Below are positions 1 through 8,705 of a DNA stretch of 64,000 nucleotides, one piece after another. This DNA is from Deinococcus taeanensis (GTDB lineage Bacteria; Deinococcota; Deinococci; Deinococcales; Deinococcaceae). A model generated the notes under the pieces. That model did no database searches and was not told the DNA's origin. It saw only the letters and a program-made list of their open reading frames with translations. The first letter of the stretch is position 1; the number at the start of each line of letters is the position of its first letter. The stretch is taken from contig NZ_CP083455.1 in assembly GCF_020229735.1 (NCBI RefSeq), forward strand, positions 337,001 through 401,000, given 5' to 3'. The position numbers were made by a program, and so were the translations under genes.

Positions 1-1058
1 AAGCCCAGCCAGGACACCAGCAGGGGCGCCAGCACCACGATGGGCGTACTCTGCGACGCCACAATGAACGGACTGAGAAAACGTTCCAGTGCCCGCCACT
101 TCGCCAGCGGGTACCCGATCAGCATGCCCAGCAGCGCGCCGATCAGTGTGCCCAGCAGCGCGGTACGGACCGTCACCCCGAACGCCGCGAGCAGCGCCGG
201 CGCCGTACGCACGGCCTCGCGCCACACTGCGCCCGGCGTGGGCAGCAGGAACGGCTGCTTCAGTGTGGCGGCCACCCCCTGCCAGAGGGCCAGCGCCACC
301 CCCACCGCCAGGGCCGGCAGCAACCACGACAGGCTGCGCGCCCCACGGCCCTCGACCCGCAGCCGCGTGGAATCCCCGGTGCCCAGGACGGCCCGCAGGT
401 GCGCCTCCAGGCCGTCCGTGTAGGCGCTCACGCGGCCCTCGCCGCGCGTATCAAGCACTTCCACGATCTGCCCGCCGCGCAGCACCGCCACCCGGTCGGC
501 AAGCCACACGGCCTCCCGGATCGAGTGCGTGACCAGCACGGTGGTGCGGCCGGTCTTCTCGTGCAGGTGCCGCAACTCCGCGTTGAACCGCTCGCGCACC
601 AGAGCGTCAAGCGCCGCGAAAGGCTCGTCGAGCAGCAGCACGTCCCCGCTCTGCGCCAGCGCCCGGGCCAGCGCCACCCGCGCCCGCATGCCGCCCGACA
701 GCTGCGCCGGGAAGTACGGCCCGTACGCCTCCATGCCCACCATCTTCAGCGCCTCGTGCGCTTCCAGTCCGCCCCCTGCACGCAGGTCCGCGGGCAGCTG
801 CACGTTGCGCAGCGCCGAGCGCCACGGCAGCAGCCGGTAATCCTGAAACACGAGTGCCGGCGGCGTCGAAACGTGCACCGTTCCCGCCTCGGGGCGCAGC
901 AGTCCTGCCAGCACGCGCAGCAGCGTGCTTTTCCCGCCGCCCGACGGGCCGATCAGCGCCAGGAACTCCCCGCGCCGGACGTCCAGCGTCACGCCGTTCA
1001 GAATGACCTCCCCGCCCAGGCGGACCGTGACGTCCGTCACGCCCAGCGGCGCACTCAA
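1..1058 (-). CDS. Fused ABC transporter ATPase-permease, nitrate/sulfonate/taurine type (partial)
   Basis: One uninterrupted frame runs from a TTG at 1058 to the window edge (352 codons, 3' end missing). The first ~215 residues are an ABC ATPase: Walker [11 protein letters not shown]-loop FQDYRLLPW, signature LSGGM, Walker [12 protein letters not shown] and the H-loop VTHSIREA. After a linker of about 30 residues the same frame continues into a binding-protein-dependent permease of the SsuC/TauC kind ([13 protein letters not shown], then hydrophobic segments and [16 protein letters not shown]). I checked the join codon by codon and found no stop. These two subunits are usually separate genes. 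The TTG overlaps the TGA of the upstream EamA gene (TTGA), so they are probably translated together. The substrate is unknown; sulfonate, nitrate and pyrimidine-precursor transporters all belong here. The matching type of binding protein in this window lies at 24-25 kb. Confidence 0.8.
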   Translation of the reverse strand, partial: MSAPLGVTDVTVRLGGEVILNGVTLDVRRGEFLALIGPSGGGKSTLLRVLAGLLRPEAGTVHVSTPPALVFQDYRLLPWRSALRNVQLPADLRAGGGLEAHEALKMVGMEAYGPYFPAQLSGGMRARVALARALAQSGDVLLLDEPFAALDALVRERFNAELRHLHEKTGRTTVLVTHSIREAVWLADRVAVLRGGQIVEVLDTRGEGRVSAYTDGLEAHLRAVLGTGDSTRLRVEGRGARSLSWLLPALAVGVALALWQGVAATLKQPFLLPTPGAVWREAVRTAPALLAAFGVTVRTALLGTLIGALLGMLIGYPLAKWRALERFLSPFIVASQSTPIVVLAPLLVSWLG

Positions 1059-1972
1059 GCCTCTGCTCCGCCTGCTGTCCGCAGCGCGGGCCGCCCGAGG
1101 GTGTTCACGAGCACCACGCCCGCCACGGCCACCGCGCCGCCCAGCAGCGTCAGCAGGCCCGGTACCTCGCCCAGCCACACCCACGCGATCAGCACCGCGA
1201 ACACCGGCGAGACGTACAGGAACGATGTCGTGACCCCCGCTCCCACCCGCGCAAGCGCGAACGTCCACGTCAGGTACGCCAGGGCCGCCGGAAACAGCCC
1301 GATGTACACCAGCGCCAGGTGCGCCCCGAGGGGCGCGCGCGCCAGTTCCCCCGCGAAGCCCGGCACGAACACCAGCATCGGCACAGTTCCGGTAATCAGC
1401 GACCACACCGTGAAGTGCAGCGGGTTCATGCGCGACAGCAGCGGCTTCTGAAACACGAAGTACACGCTCGTGAACACCGCCGCCGCCAGGATCAGCAGCG
1501 CGCCCTGCGTGAAACTGACGCCCTGCCCGCTGCCCAGCACGATCAGCGTCACCCCCCCCAGGCTCACCAGGGTGCCCAGCCACCCCAGCGCGTTCAGCCG
1601 CTCGCCGGAAAAGCGCGTGGCGAGCAGCGCCGTGATCACCGGGCCCGCCGCGATGATCAGGCTGGCGGTGCCGGCCGGGACACTCACCTCGCCGTAGTTC
1701 AGGCACACGTGGTACAGCGTGATGCCCGAGAAGCTGAGCAGCGCAATGCGCGCCAGGTCTCCCCGGGGCGGCACCGGAATGCGCGCCACGAGTGCATACG
1801 CCGCCAGCGCCGCGCTCGCCACGAGGAACCGGTACAGCGTCACGTGCCCCGGCGAGAAGACCTCCAGGCCCGCGCGGATTCCCGCGAACGCCGAGGCCCA
1901 GAACACGATCGTCACCAGAATGGCCCCCAGAGAGAGAACGTCCAGCCGGCCGGGCACAGGGGAAGCGCGCAT
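1055..1972 (-). CDS. EamA-family (DMT superfamily) transporter
   Basis: Predicted inner-membrane transporter of 305 residues with about ten hydrophobic segments arranged as two EamA repeats; examples of the signature are [14 protein letters not shown] near residue 25 and [11 protein letters not shown] near residue 270. Family members export amino acids or metabolites; the substrate cannot be read from sequence. The frame is open further upstream, but the ATG at 1972 gives the normal family length and lies 9 nt behind a TATGCT -10 (1982-1987), fitting a leaderless or nearly leaderless transcript. The stop overlaps the TTG start of the fused ABC transporter, so both are likely one operon. Confidence 0.85.
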   Translation of the reverse strand: MRASPVPGRLDVLSLGAILVTIVFWASAFAGIRAGLEVFSPGHVTLYRFLVASAALAAYALVARIPVPPRGDLARIALLSFSGITLYHVCLNYGEVSVPAGTASLIIAAGPVITALLATRFSGERLNALGWLGTLVSLGGVTLIVLGSGQGVSFTQGALLILAAAVFTSVYFVFQKPLLSRMNPLHFTVWSLITGTVPMLVFVPGFAGELARAPLGAHLALVYIGLFPAALAYLTWTFALARVGAGVTTSFLYVSPVFAVLIAWVWLGEVPGLLTLLGGAVAVAGVVLVNTLGRPALRTAGGAEA

Positions 1973-2113
1973 ACGCCCCGCAGCATAGAGCGCCCGGCGC
2001 CGCGCGCCCGGCCCGCCGTCCAGCCCGGCGCAGCATAAGCACACGCTCAGCCCCCCCACACCCGCCCACGCCGCCAGGCGGGAAGGATGAGAGCAGCCGA
2101 CAGGAGGGGCATC

Positions 2114-2308
2114 ATGGCCGACGACCACACCCACACGCCCACCAGCACCCCGGAAACCTCGCGCACGCACACCGGCGGCGATCACAGCAGCCACGGCGCG
2201 AACACCAACCTTGACCCGAACCTGCAGGGCGGACCCAGCACGCCGGCCGACCGCGCCGCCACGGACACCATCGAGGAGCAGTCCCAGGGCGACCGCCCGG
2301 AACACTGA
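2114..2308 (+). CDS. Small hydrophilic hypothetical protein
   Basis: A 64-residue protein starting at ATG 2114 with a good ribosome binding site (GGAGGGG, 2103-2109). It is rich in His, Thr, Asp and Pro, with an N-terminal [10 protein letters not shown] stretch and an acidic C-terminus, and has no membrane segment. I do not recognise a family; it looks intrinsically disordered. It lies just upstream of the SRPBCC gene on the same strand, about 110 bp away. The ribosome binding site is the main reason for calling it. Confidence 0.5.
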   Translation: MADDHTHTPTSTPETSRTHTGGDHSSHGANTNLDPNLQGGPSTPADRAATDTIEEQSQGDRPEH

Positions 2309-2417
2309 CAGCATGTTCCTCGACGCCCGGCACCCACGGGCCTTAATCTTCGTTGGGGCAGGGTTCACGTGCCCCCGGACCTTCAGTTCATACACTGCCC
2401 CCACGGAGGGAATCACC

Positions 2418-3065
2418 ATGACGAACAGCACTTCTGGAATGGATCAGGGCCGCATGATCAGCGGCGCCGCCGGCGGCGCCCTGCTGCTGATGGGCCTGCG
2501 CAAACGCGGTATTTTCGGCCTGGGCATGGCCGCCGTGGGCGGGTACCTCGCCTACCGCGCCGCCACCGGCAACGATCCCGTGATGGCCGCCGCCGGGCTC
2601 AGCGGCAACGCCACGGCCGCCAAACCCATCTTCGTGGAGCACAGCGTCGTGATCGACCGCCCCGCGCAGCAGGTGTACGACTTCTGGCGCAAACTGGAGA
2701 ACCTGCCCCAGATCATGAGCCACCTGGAGAACGTCACCACCCTGGACGAGAAACGCAGCCGGTGGGTCGCCAAGGCGCCGCTGGGCACCCACGTGGAATG
2801 GGAAGCCGAAATCGTGAACGACAAGCCCGGCCAGCGCATCGGCTGGCACTCCCTGCCCGGCGCCACCGTCGACAACGCCGGCAGCGTGCAGTTTGAGGAA
2901 CTGCCCAATGGCGGCACCCGCGTGCACGTCGCGCTCTCCTACCGGCCGCCGGCCGGCCCGCTGGGCGCCGCCGTCGCCAAGCTGTTCGGTGAGGAGCCCA
3001 GCCAGCAGATTGCGGAGGACCTCCAGAAGTTCAAGGCCGCCTTCGAGGGCACCAGCAAGAACTGA
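2418..3065 (+). CDS. SRPBCC (cyclase/dehydrase-type) protein with N-terminal membrane-associated segment
   Basis: 215 residues from ATG 2418 behind a GGAGG site. Residues ~15-45 are Gly/Ala-rich and hydrophobic ([19 protein letters not shown]), probably membrane-associated. Residues ~70-210 form a START/SRPBCC ligand-binding domain with characteristic segments [30 protein letters not shown] and [10 protein letters not shown], ending in a helix [11 protein letters not shown]. Such proteins bind lipids or other hydrophobic ligands, but the ligand here is unknown. A clear paralogue of the SRPBCC half runs off the far end of the window (63552-64000), sharing RSRW, KAPxGT, YRPPAG and EEPSQQ. A perfect hairpin follows the stop. 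Confidence 0.8.
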   Translation: MTNSTSGMDQGRMISGAAGGALLLMGLRKRGIFGLGMAAVGGYLAYRAATGNDPVMAAAGLSGNATAAKPIFVEHSVVIDRPAQQVYDFWRKLENLPQIMSHLENVTTLDEKRSRWVAKAPLGTHVEWEAEIVNDKPGQRIGWHSLPGATVDNAGSVQFEELPNGGTRVHVALSYRPPAGPLGAAVAKLFGEEPSQQIAEDLQKFKAAFEGTSKN

Positions 3066-3088
3066 GCGGATCGGAACCCCGGCGCAGA

Positions 3089-3119
3089 ACAGGCAGACGG
3101 CGCTATGCCGTCTGCCTGT
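3089..3119. terminator. Perfect 13-bp hairpin between convergent genes
   Basis: Left arm ACAGGCAGACGGC (3089-3101), 5-nt loop, right arm exactly complementary (3107-3119). There is no clear T-run. It sits between the convergent SRPBCC and lipoprotein genes and may stop transcription both ways. Confidence 0.65.
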
Positions 3120-3168
3120 CGTGTGAGTGGCCGCGGTGAGAACCCGTTCACGCCGCGGCCAGGTCGGG

Positions 3169-3633
3169 TTACCAGTTCAGGTTCACGTTCGTGAACGGCG
3201 TGCCGTTCTGCCCGGTGGCGCCCCCGTTCAGGATGGTCCAACCGGGCTTCACGTTGACCACGTCCTTACCGCTCTTGTCACCCGCGCCGTTCTTCGAGTA
3301 CACGAAGTTCCGCGTGTCGGTCTGCTTCTCGCCGCTGTCGAACCGGTTGTTCTTGTTGGTGTCCACGTACGCGAACAGTTCGTACCCACCGTCTTCGGGG
3401 GTCACAGGGAAGCTGATGGCGTACACCCTCTTCTCCGGGTTGAAGGTGCCCAGGTTGCCCTGATCCAGGGCGGGCGTCTGCACACCGCTGAGCGTGACGC
3501 CGCGCAGCGCGAGACGGATCGTGCCGGCCGGCTGGGTGCCCAGGATATTGCCGGACACGTCGCCGTCCGGAATGCCCAGGTACCCGCAGGAAGCGACCGC
3601 AAGAGGGAGGAGCAGCAGGGCAGCGTTCTTCAT
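3169..3633 (-). CDS. Predicted lipoprotein of unknown function
   Basis: 154 residues. The N-terminus MKNAALLLLPLAVASC is a lipoprotein signal with lipobox VASC, so the mature protein should start at Cys16 and be anchored in the envelope. The middle has beta-rich segments (TIRLALRGVTLSG, YELFAYVDTN), and a DTNKNNRFDSGE stretch near residue 95 looks like a single calcium-loop motif. I recognise no named family. It is convergent with the SRPBCC gene and separated from the downstream-oriented neighbours by about 55 bp. Confidence 0.7.
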   Translation of the reverse strand: MKNAALLLLPLAVASCGYLGIPDGDVSGNILGTQPAGTIRLALRGVTLSGVQTPALDQGNLGTFNPEKRVYAISFPVTPEDGGYELFAYVDTNKNNRFDSGEKQTDTRNFVYSKNGAGDKSGKDVVNVKPGWTILNGGATGQNGTPFTNVNLNW

Positions 3634-3689
3634 GCTTGCACCCTAGAGGCAGCTCATGACGGCCTTATGAGCCGCCGCTGACTGGCCTC

Positions 3690-4013
3690 TCAGTTTTCCG
3701 GGCCGTCCAGGCCGGGCGCTTCGGGCAGATGCGCGGCCCCTTCCTCAACCACCGTCAGCGACCGCAGCGTTTCACCCTGGTGCCAGCTGTACTGGGGATG
3801 TCTCAGGCCCAGGGCGGCCGCGATGGCCTCGGCGGCGCTGCGGTCCGGTTCGCCGTCCAGGGTGAACAGCAGGAATTTCCGTCCCCCCGGACCGATCCGG
3901 ATAAACAGGTCCGTGCCGATCTCCAGCTGCTGCGTGCGGCTCAGCCGCTCGGCGCGCTCCTGCGCGTACCGCAGCGCTTCACGGATCGGGACCGTCACGG
4001 TGGGGTGACTCAC
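3690..4013 (-). CDS. Conserved small protein coupled to the TetR regulator
   Basis: 107 residues from GTG 4013, whose codon overlaps the TGA of the TetR gene (GTGA), so translation is probably coupled. No signal peptide or membrane segment is visible. The N-terminal half is helical ([16 protein letters not shown]), followed by a short beta-rich part ([20 protein letters not shown]) and an acidic C-terminus. I do not recognise the family. The tight coupling suggests it works with, or is controlled by, the TetR regulator. Confidence 0.65.
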   Translation of the reverse strand: MSHPTVTVPIREALRYAQERAERLSRTQQLEIGTDLFIRIGPGGRKFLLFTLDGEPDRSAAEAIAAALGLRHPQYSWHQGETLRSLTVVEEGAAHLPEAPGLDGPEN

Positions 4014-4600
4014 GCCGCGCCTCCACGGAGGCCGCAGAGCAGCATCTCCGCGAACTGGTCGGCCACGTCCCGCGGCGACAGCGACCCGCCGGGCCGGTAC
4101 CACGTGTACGCCCAGTTCACCGCCGAGAGGATCAGGTACGCGCTCATCTTCACGTCCAGGTCTGCCCGGAAGGTGCCCTCCTGAATGCCCTGCGTCACCA
4201 GTTCCCGGTAGAACCCGTCGATGGTGTCACGCCAGCCCGTCACGCGGCCGTACGCTTCAGGTGACAGGTGCTTCCACTCGTGGAAGAACACCGTGGCACT
4301 GTCCATGTTGTCTGCCACGACCCGGATGTGCCGGTACATCGCCTCGCGCAGCTTCTGATCGGCGGGCAGCGGCTCACCGCGCAGCGTGAACAGCGCCTCA
4401 TCAAACTGCCGGGAGGCCTTGTTCACGATCTCGATCAGCAGTTCCTCCTTGGAGGAAATGTGCGCGTACAGGCTGCCGCCCTGCATGCCCAGCTCACCGG
4501 CCAGGTCACGCATGCTGGTGGCGTGGTACCCACGCTCGGAAAAAAGACGGCTGGCCGAGTCCAGAATCTGCTCGCGGCGGGGTTTGACAGGTTCAGTCAT
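4010..4600 (-). CDS. TetR/AcrR-family transcriptional regulator
   Basis: 196 residues. Residues ~8-55 are a TetR helix-turn-helix ([20 protein letters not shown], then [19 protein letters not shown]), and the rest is an all-helical ligand-binding domain. The C-terminal type resembles regulators of fatty-acid or phenylacetate degradation, but the ligand is not certain. A near-perfect palindrome lies about 50 bp upstream of its start (4652-4667), beside a possible TAGGCT -10, which suggests autorepression. It is divergent from hisC and overlaps the following small gene. Confidence 0.85.
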   Translation of the reverse strand: MTEPVKPRREQILDSASRLFSERGYHATSMRDLAGELGMQGGSLYAHISSKEELLIEIVNKASRQFDEALFTLRGEPLPADQKLREAMYRHIRVVADNMDSATVFFHEWKHLSPEAYGRVTGWRDTIDGFYRELVTQGIQEGTFRADLDVKMSAYLILSAVNWAYTWYRPGGSLSPRDVADQFAEMLLCGLRGGAA

Positions 4601-4651
4601 GGTAGGGGGATCAGGCGGCGCGCCCGACGTCCGGCCAGCCTACCACGCCTC

Positions 4652-4667
4652 CCAAACGGGCGTTTGG
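4652..4667. promoter_or_regulatory. Likely TetR operator in the TetR-hisC intergenic region
   Basis: CCAAACG-GG-CGTTTGG, perfect 7-bp arms. It lies between the divergent tetR and hisC starts, close upstream of a possible tetR -10. Site size and symmetry suit a TetR dimer. Confidence 0.6.
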
Positions 4668-4711
4668 AACGCCGCGGCCACCGTCTGGGCGGGCCGCGGG
4701 TTTCCCATGAT

Positions 4712-4725
4712 TGGACGGCCGTTCA
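4712..4725. promoter_or_regulatory. Possible second, weaker TetR site near hisC
   Basis: TGGACGGCCGTTCA is a palindrome with one mismatched pair; read on the other strand it shares the core AACGG-N-CGT with the stronger site at 4652. It is 25 bp upstream of the hisC start. Confidence 0.35.
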
Positions 4726-4749
4726 CGTGAGGGTGATACAACGGACCCC

Positions 4750-5841
4750 ATGACCACCGAGCCTCTCTCCGCTGTCCAGGGAACGGCCGCGCCAGCCGGC
4801 GTGCGCGCCGCCGTGCGGGACGTACCGGCCTACCCGTTCACGCCGCTGGACGCGCCCATCAAACTCGACCAGAACGAGAACCCGTACGACTTCCCGGCTG
4901 AACTGAAAGCCGAAGCGCTGCGCCGCATGACCGAACGGCCCTGGAACCGCTACCCGGACCTGCACGCCGACGAACTGCGCCGCCGCATCGCCGCGTTCGA
5001 ACACTGGGATGACCAGGGCGTGGTGGTCACGCCCGGCAGCAACGTCCTGATCAAACTGCTGACCGAACTGGCCGGCATCGGGCAGACCGTCGTGACCGTC
5101 AGCCCCACGTTCAGCGTGTACACCCTCGAAGCTCAGCTGCTCGGCGCGCACCTCGTTCAGGTGCCCCTGAACCCGGACTTCAGCCTGCCGGTGCAGGCCC
5201 TGAAAGCCGAACTGGCGCGCCACGAGCCGGGCGTGCTGTACATCACGCAGCCGCACGCCCCGACCGGCTTCGTGGACGCCGCCGCCGCCGTGCGCGAGCT
5301 GACCGAAGCGGCCGGCGACTGGGTGGTCGTGATTGACGAGGCGTACCACCAGTACAGCCACACCGACCACCGCGACCTCGTGCGGGAGGGCGGCAACCGC
5401 CTGAGCCTGCGCACCTTCAGCAAGGCCTGGGGCCTGGCGGGCCTGCGTGTGGGCTACGCCCTGGCCAGCCCCGCCCTGGCCGGGCAACTGCAGAAACTCG
5501 TGCCGGCCTTCAACGTGAGCCTGCTCGCGCAGGCCGCGCTGGAAGTGGCGCTGGAAAACCCTGGCTACATGCGCGGGCGCGTGCAGGAAGGCGTGCAGGA
5601 ACGCGAGCGGCTCCTGGCGGCCCTGCGCGGCCACCCCACCCTGGAGGCGCTGCCCAGCCAGGCGAACTTCTTCCTGCTGCGCAGCCCCGACGCGGAAGGC
5701 ACCTACCGGCACCTGCTCGCGCACGGCATCGTGGTCCGCCGCCAGGACCGCCTGCCGGGCCTCAGCGGGTGCCTGCGCGTCGCCGTGGGCACGCCCGCCG
5801 AGAACGACGCCCTGCTCGCCGCCCTGGCCGAGCGGCCGTGA
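4750..5841 (+). CDS. hisC: Histidinol-phosphate aminotransferase (class I/II, PLP-dependent)
   Basis: 363 residues, a normal HisC length. It transfers an amino group between glutamate and imidazole-acetol phosphate in histidine synthesis. Visible landmarks are the N-terminal KLDQNENPY, NRYPD near residue 66, DEAYHQY with Asp196 contacting PLP, and the Schiff-base Lys225 in RTFSKAWGLAGLRVGY. ATG 4750 was chosen over the in-frame ATG at 4711 because the latter would overlap the second palindrome and extend the N-terminus beyond family length. The stop overlaps the GTG of the next gene. A related aromatic aminotransferase role is possible, since HisC-like enzymes are often broad. Confidence 0.88.
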   Translation: MTTEPLSAVQGTAAPAGVRAAVRDVPAYPFTPLDAPIKLDQNENPYDFPAELKAEALRRMTERPWNRYPDLHADELRRRIAAFEHWDDQGVVVTPGSNVLIKLLTELAGIGQTVVTVSPTFSVYTLEAQLLGAHLVQVPLNPDFSLPVQALKAELARHEPGVLYITQPHAPTGFVDAAAAVRELTEAAGDWVVVIDEAYHQYSHTDHRDLVREGGNRLSLRTFSKAWGLAGLRVGYALASPALAGQLQKLVPAFNVSLLAQAALEVALENPGYMRGRVQEGVQERERLLAALRGHPTLEALPSQANFFLLRSPDAEGTYRHLLAHGIVVRRQDRLPGLSGCLRVAVGTPAENDALLAALAERP

Positions 5842-6182
5842 CCGCCCACCCCGGGCCGCCGTCCGCTGCGCCGCTCAGCGCGCAGGAAACGGCCCGGTTC
5901 ACGCCCCCTGCGCCCTACGCCCCGCGCAGCGTGCTCGTCCGGGACTGCACGGCCTGCGGCGCGTGCTGCGCGGCGCCGGACATTCACGCGCTGCGTAAAC
6001 CCCTCGGCGTTCCCTGCGTACACCTCGGCGCAGATGACGGCTGCGGGCACCTGTGCGCGGTGTACGCCACGCGGCCCGGCGTGTGCCGCCACTACCAGCC
6101 CGACTGGGTGTGCGGCGAGGTGGCGCCCCTGCCCACTCTGGACGCCCGGATCCGGCGGTTCCTGGACATCTACGGCCTGTAG
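5838..6182 (+). CDS. YkgJ-family cysteine cluster protein
   Basis: 114 residues from a GTG that overlaps the hisC stop (GTGA). It carries the conserved cysteines of the putative zinc- or iron-chelating family: CTACGACC near residue 38, VPCVHL, CGHLCAVYATRPGVCR and a final WVC. No membrane segment is seen. The biochemical role of the family is not established. Overlap with hisC implies co-translation, but no histidine-related function is known for it. Confidence 0.8.
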   Translation: MTAHPGPPSAAPLSAQETARFTPPAPYAPRSVLVRDCTACGACCAAPDIHALRKPLGVPCVHLGADDGCGHLCAVYATRPGVCRHYQPDWVCGEVAPLPTLDARIRRFLDIYGL

Positions 6183-6190
6183 GGATCACG

Positions 6191-6232
6191 CACCGGGAGA
6201 GCCCCCTGGACATCCAGGGGGCTCTCCCGGTG
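6191..6232. terminator. Perfect 19-bp hairpin terminator between convergent genes
   Basis: Arms 6191-6209 and 6214-6232 are fully complementary with a 4-nt loop. It closes the hisC-ykgJ unit and faces the minus-strand gene ending at 6248. No T-run. Confidence 0.75.
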
Positions 6233-6247
6233 GTGTGACAAGCGGGG

Positions 6248-6526
6248 TCAGGCGCTGAGCGGCAACACCACCGCGCGGGCCTTCTGCCCCGCGGTCCGCG
6301 GCCGCAGGGACAGCACCAGCAGCGCCGTCTCGGGGCGCAGCAGGTACGGCAACCACGAATGGTTCAGGGTCCCCAGGGCCCGCTGCGACTCGCCGGGCGG
6401 CACGCTGCGCAGCACCAGCACGGCGCGCGTGGCGCCCGCATCGGCCCACAGGTCGGCCGTGCCCAGCCGGTCGGTGCCCTCACGGGAACGGTATTCGAAT
6501 TCATAAGCGCGCCTCAGCAGGTGCAT
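6248..6526 (-). CDS. Small protein of unknown function
   Basis: 92 residues from ATG 6526, with AAGGAG about 7 nt upstream. The protein is soluble-looking, with an Arg/Glu-rich N-terminus (LLRRAYEFEYRSREG) and a beta-strand-rich remainder (RAVLVLRSVPPGE, ALLVLSLRPRTAGQ). No family recognised. It stands alone between the hairpin at 6191 and the promoter region of the next gene. Confidence 0.6.
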   Translation of the reverse strand: MHLLRRAYEFEYRSREGTDRLGTADLWADAGATRAVLVLRSVPPGESQRALGTLNHSWLPYLLRPETALLVLSLRPRTAGQKARAVVLPLSA

Positions 6527-6720
6527 GACTGGTTCTCCTTCAGAACGATTGGGTCAGCTCAGCTTAGGTGACCCGCCGGTGTCCTTTGTCCCCACATCAG
6601 GCAAGGGGCGCCCTGCTGTCCGGGATGCATGTCGTTCTTGTCCGCGCAGCATGACCCACTTCGGTCAAACGGGCGTGAATGGACGGTGTGCTTCATGGGC
6701 CGCCCCGTACACTGAGCAGC

Positions 6721-7230
6721 GTGAGTGCCCCCGTCACCGAACTGCTCCGGGAGTACCAGGAGTACGTGCTGGCGTTCCGTCTGCGCCGCGCCGTAGGCGG
6801 CCGCGTCACCCCGCCCGGCGAGCAGCTGACCCTCGCGCAGTACGCCACGCTGCGCCTGGAACGCCAGACGCTGGCCCGGCAACTGGTCCGCGAAGGCCTG
6901 GACCCGCGCCTGATGCGGCGCCTCGACGCCCTGTCCGACCAGCTGATGTTCGGTTTCTGGCTGAACCCCGGGGAGGTCGCCGCGTTCCTGCGCGCCGCGA
7001 TCCGCGAGGGCAGCCACCCGGCCCTGGGGGACCCGCAGGCCTTCGCGGCCCTCCTGACACCCACCGAACGTGCCCGGCTGGGCCTGGACGGGGTGGCGCG
7101 CGTGTGCGCCCACCACCTCGCCTGCTTCGGGCTGGCGGCCCCCATGCTGGACCCCGACGGCCTGAGTGCCACCTGGGACCGCATTGAAGCCACCCGACCG
7201 CCCCTGTTCCTGGACGAGCTGAGCGCGTGA
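6721..7230 (+). CDS. Conserved protein of unknown function upstream of comF
   Basis: 169 residues, all-helical in appearance, with no signal or membrane segment. The GTG at 6721 was chosen because TACACT (6708-6713) ends 7 nt before it, a leaderless arrangement; an ATG at 6679 would precede that promoter. Segments such as LTLAQYATLRLERQTLARQL and FGFWLNPGEVAAFLRAAI suggest a compact helical bundle. Its TGA overlaps the GTG of comF, so it may be linked functionally to DNA uptake or simply share its transcript. No family recognised. Confidence 0.65.
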   Translation: MSAPVTELLREYQEYVLAFRLRRAVGGRVTPPGEQLTLAQYATLRLERQTLARQLVREGLDPRLMRRLDALSDQLMFGFWLNPGEVAAFLRAAIREGSHPALGDPQAFAALLTPTERARLGLDGVARVCAHHLACFGLAAPMLDPDGLSATWDRIEATRPPLFLDELSA

Positions 7231-7856
7231 GTGCCCTGCTTGGCGCGCTGCGCGCCCTGCTGCCCCGCCCCTGCCCTGGCTGCGGCGCACAACTGGGCAC
7301 GCAGCCGGGCCTGTGCGGCCCCTGCCGCGGCGGACTGCGGGCCGAGGTGCAGCGCCACAGTCCCCTGCGCGCCCACCCGGAGCCGCACCTGCTGACCCTG
7401 GGCACGTACAGCGGCGTGCGCCGCCGCGCGGTCCGCGCCCTGAAGTTCGGCCAGGCCCGCGACCTCGCGGGCGTGCTGGGGGCCGCGCTGGCCGGCGGGG
7501 TGCCCGGCGGGTGGTCCGTGCAGGTCGTGGTGCCGGTGCCACTGCACCCCACGCGCCTGCGGGAACGGGGGTTCAATCAGGCTGAACTGCTGGGGCAGGC
7601 CCTGGCGGATACCCTGGGCGTGCCCTGCGTGGACGCGCTGCGCCGCACGCGCGCCACCGCCCAGCAGGCCCGGCGGCACGCCGCGGACCGCGACGTCCTG
7701 AGCGGCGCGTTCCAGGCGGCGCCCGGCCGGGTCCCACGCGGCGCTGTGCTGCTCGTCGACGACGTGCTGACCACGGGCCTCACCGCCCGCGCCTGCCAGG
7801 ACGCGCTGCTCTCGGCCGGAGCGAGCGCCGTGTACATGGCTGTCGTCGCCCGCTGA
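7227..7856 (+). CDS. comF: ComF family protein (phosphoribosyltransferase-like, competence)
   Basis: 209 residues from a GTG overlapping the previous stop. An N-terminal zinc ribbon (CPGC near residue 16, CGPC near residue 31) is followed by a type I phosphoribosyltransferase fold with the PRPP-binding loop VLLVDDVLTTGLTA near residue 170 and the family segment HPTRLRERGFNQAELL. ComF proteins help take single-stranded DNA into the cell during natural transformation, and Deinococcus species are naturally competent. Length is typical. Confidence 0.88.
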   Translation: MSALLGALRALLPRPCPGCGAQLGTQPGLCGPCRGGLRAEVQRHSPLRAHPEPHLLTLGTYSGVRRRAVRALKFGQARDLAGVLGAALAGGVPGGWSVQVVVPVPLHPTRLRERGFNQAELLGQALADTLGVPCVDALRRTRATAQQARRHAADRDVLSGAFQAAPGRVPRGAVLLVDDVLTTGLTARACQDALLSAGASAVYMAVVAR

Positions 7857-7871
7857 GCCGGACGCGGGAAA

Positions 7872-7891
7872 GCCCGCCTGGAGCGGCGGGC
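7872..7891. terminator. Short hairpin between convergent comF and DUF1684 genes
   Basis: GCCCGCC (7872-7878), 6-nt loop, GGCGGGC (7885-7891). Position between two converging stops supports a terminator; the stem is short. Confidence 0.45.
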
Positions 7892-7898
7892 CTGGGGG

Positions 7899-8435
7899 TC
7901 AGGGCAGTTTCTCGCCCGCGGTCACGGCGTCCGGCAGCCAGTTCTCCCGCGGGGGCAGCGGACAGGTCCAGCCGTCCCCGTACGCGCAGTACGGGTGGTA
8001 CGCCAGATTGAAATCGAGCCGCACCAGGGCGCCGTCGCCGCCCAGCTGCCGGTCCAGCGGCGCGTCCAGGTACCGGCCCGCGCCGTAGGTCGCCTGGCCG
8101 CTCGTGGCGTCCCGGAACGGCACGAACACCCGCTCGGGGCGCTCCTCACCCAGCGGCGCGAAGACCGTCAGCGTGCGCTCGCCGCCCGGCAGGGGAACGG
8201 TCACTTCCCCGTACCGCGCCATGACGCGCGCCTCGCCCGTGTTGGTCTCCAGCCTGAACTCCGCACTCTCATCCTGCGGCAGCGCCGTGAGCGGCAGCGT
8301 GAAGGCCCAGGTCTCATCGGGCGGGTAGTAGCTCAGCCCGTCGAACGCGGCCGCGTCGACCGGGCCGCGCCCTGCGGCGAAATGCTCGTCCTTGCGGCGC
8401 CGGAAGTCCAGCAGCGCGCTGTCGTAGGCGCTCAC
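7899..8435 (-). CDS. DUF1684 domain protein
   Basis: 178 residues. The C-terminal half carries the family signature, here FNLAYHPYCAYGDGWTCPLP followed by ENWLP, which fits DUF1684. The family is widespread and uncharacterised. The start is a GTG at 8435 placed one base after the stop of the upstream S4 gene, so the two are probably translated together. No signal peptide is seen. Confidence 0.85.
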   Translation of the reverse strand: MSAYDSALLDFRRRKDEHFAAGRGPVDAAAFDGLSYYPPDETWAFTLPLTALPQDESAEFRLETNTGEARVMARYGEVTVPLPGGERTLTVFAPLGEERPERVFVPFRDATSGQATYGAGRYLDAPLDRQLGGDGALVRLDFNLAYHPYCAYGDGWTCPLPPRENWLPDAVTAGEKLP

Positions 8436-8436
8436 T

Positions 8437-8640
8437 TTAGAAGTCCACCTGCACGCGCTGCCCGGCGTACTCCACGATGTCCCCGCGGCGCAGTTTCTTG
8501 CGCCGCCGGGTCTCGATCTCGCCGTTCAGGCGAACCTCGCCGCCCTGCACGCGGAATTTCGCCTCGCCGCCCGTTTCGACCATGCCGCGCATCTTCAGGA
8601 AGTCCTGAAGGTCAATCGTGTCCTGCCGCTCTCCTGTCAT
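8437..8640 (-). CDS. Small S4-domain RNA-binding protein (YbcJ-like)
   Basis: 67 residues consisting almost wholly of one S4 fold: LQDFLKMRGMVETGGEAKF, then VRLNGEIETRRRKKLRRGD and EYAG. S4 domains bind structured RNA, and stand-alone versions such as YbcJ have been linked to ribosome-related roles, though the exact job is unclear. ATG 8640 gives the usual length; an upstream ATG at 8670 is in frame but adds residues not found in the fold. It is the first gene of a pair with the DUF1684 gene. Confidence 0.8.
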   Translation of the reverse strand: MTGERQDTIDLQDFLKMRGMVETGGEAKFRVQGGEVRLNGEIETRRRKKLRRGDIVEYAGQRVQVDF

Positions 8641-8705
8641 GCCGCGCAGCGTAGCAGCGCCGCCGCGCACCTGTCTGTGGCCCGGCGATCAAGCGGCCCG
8701 GCCGC

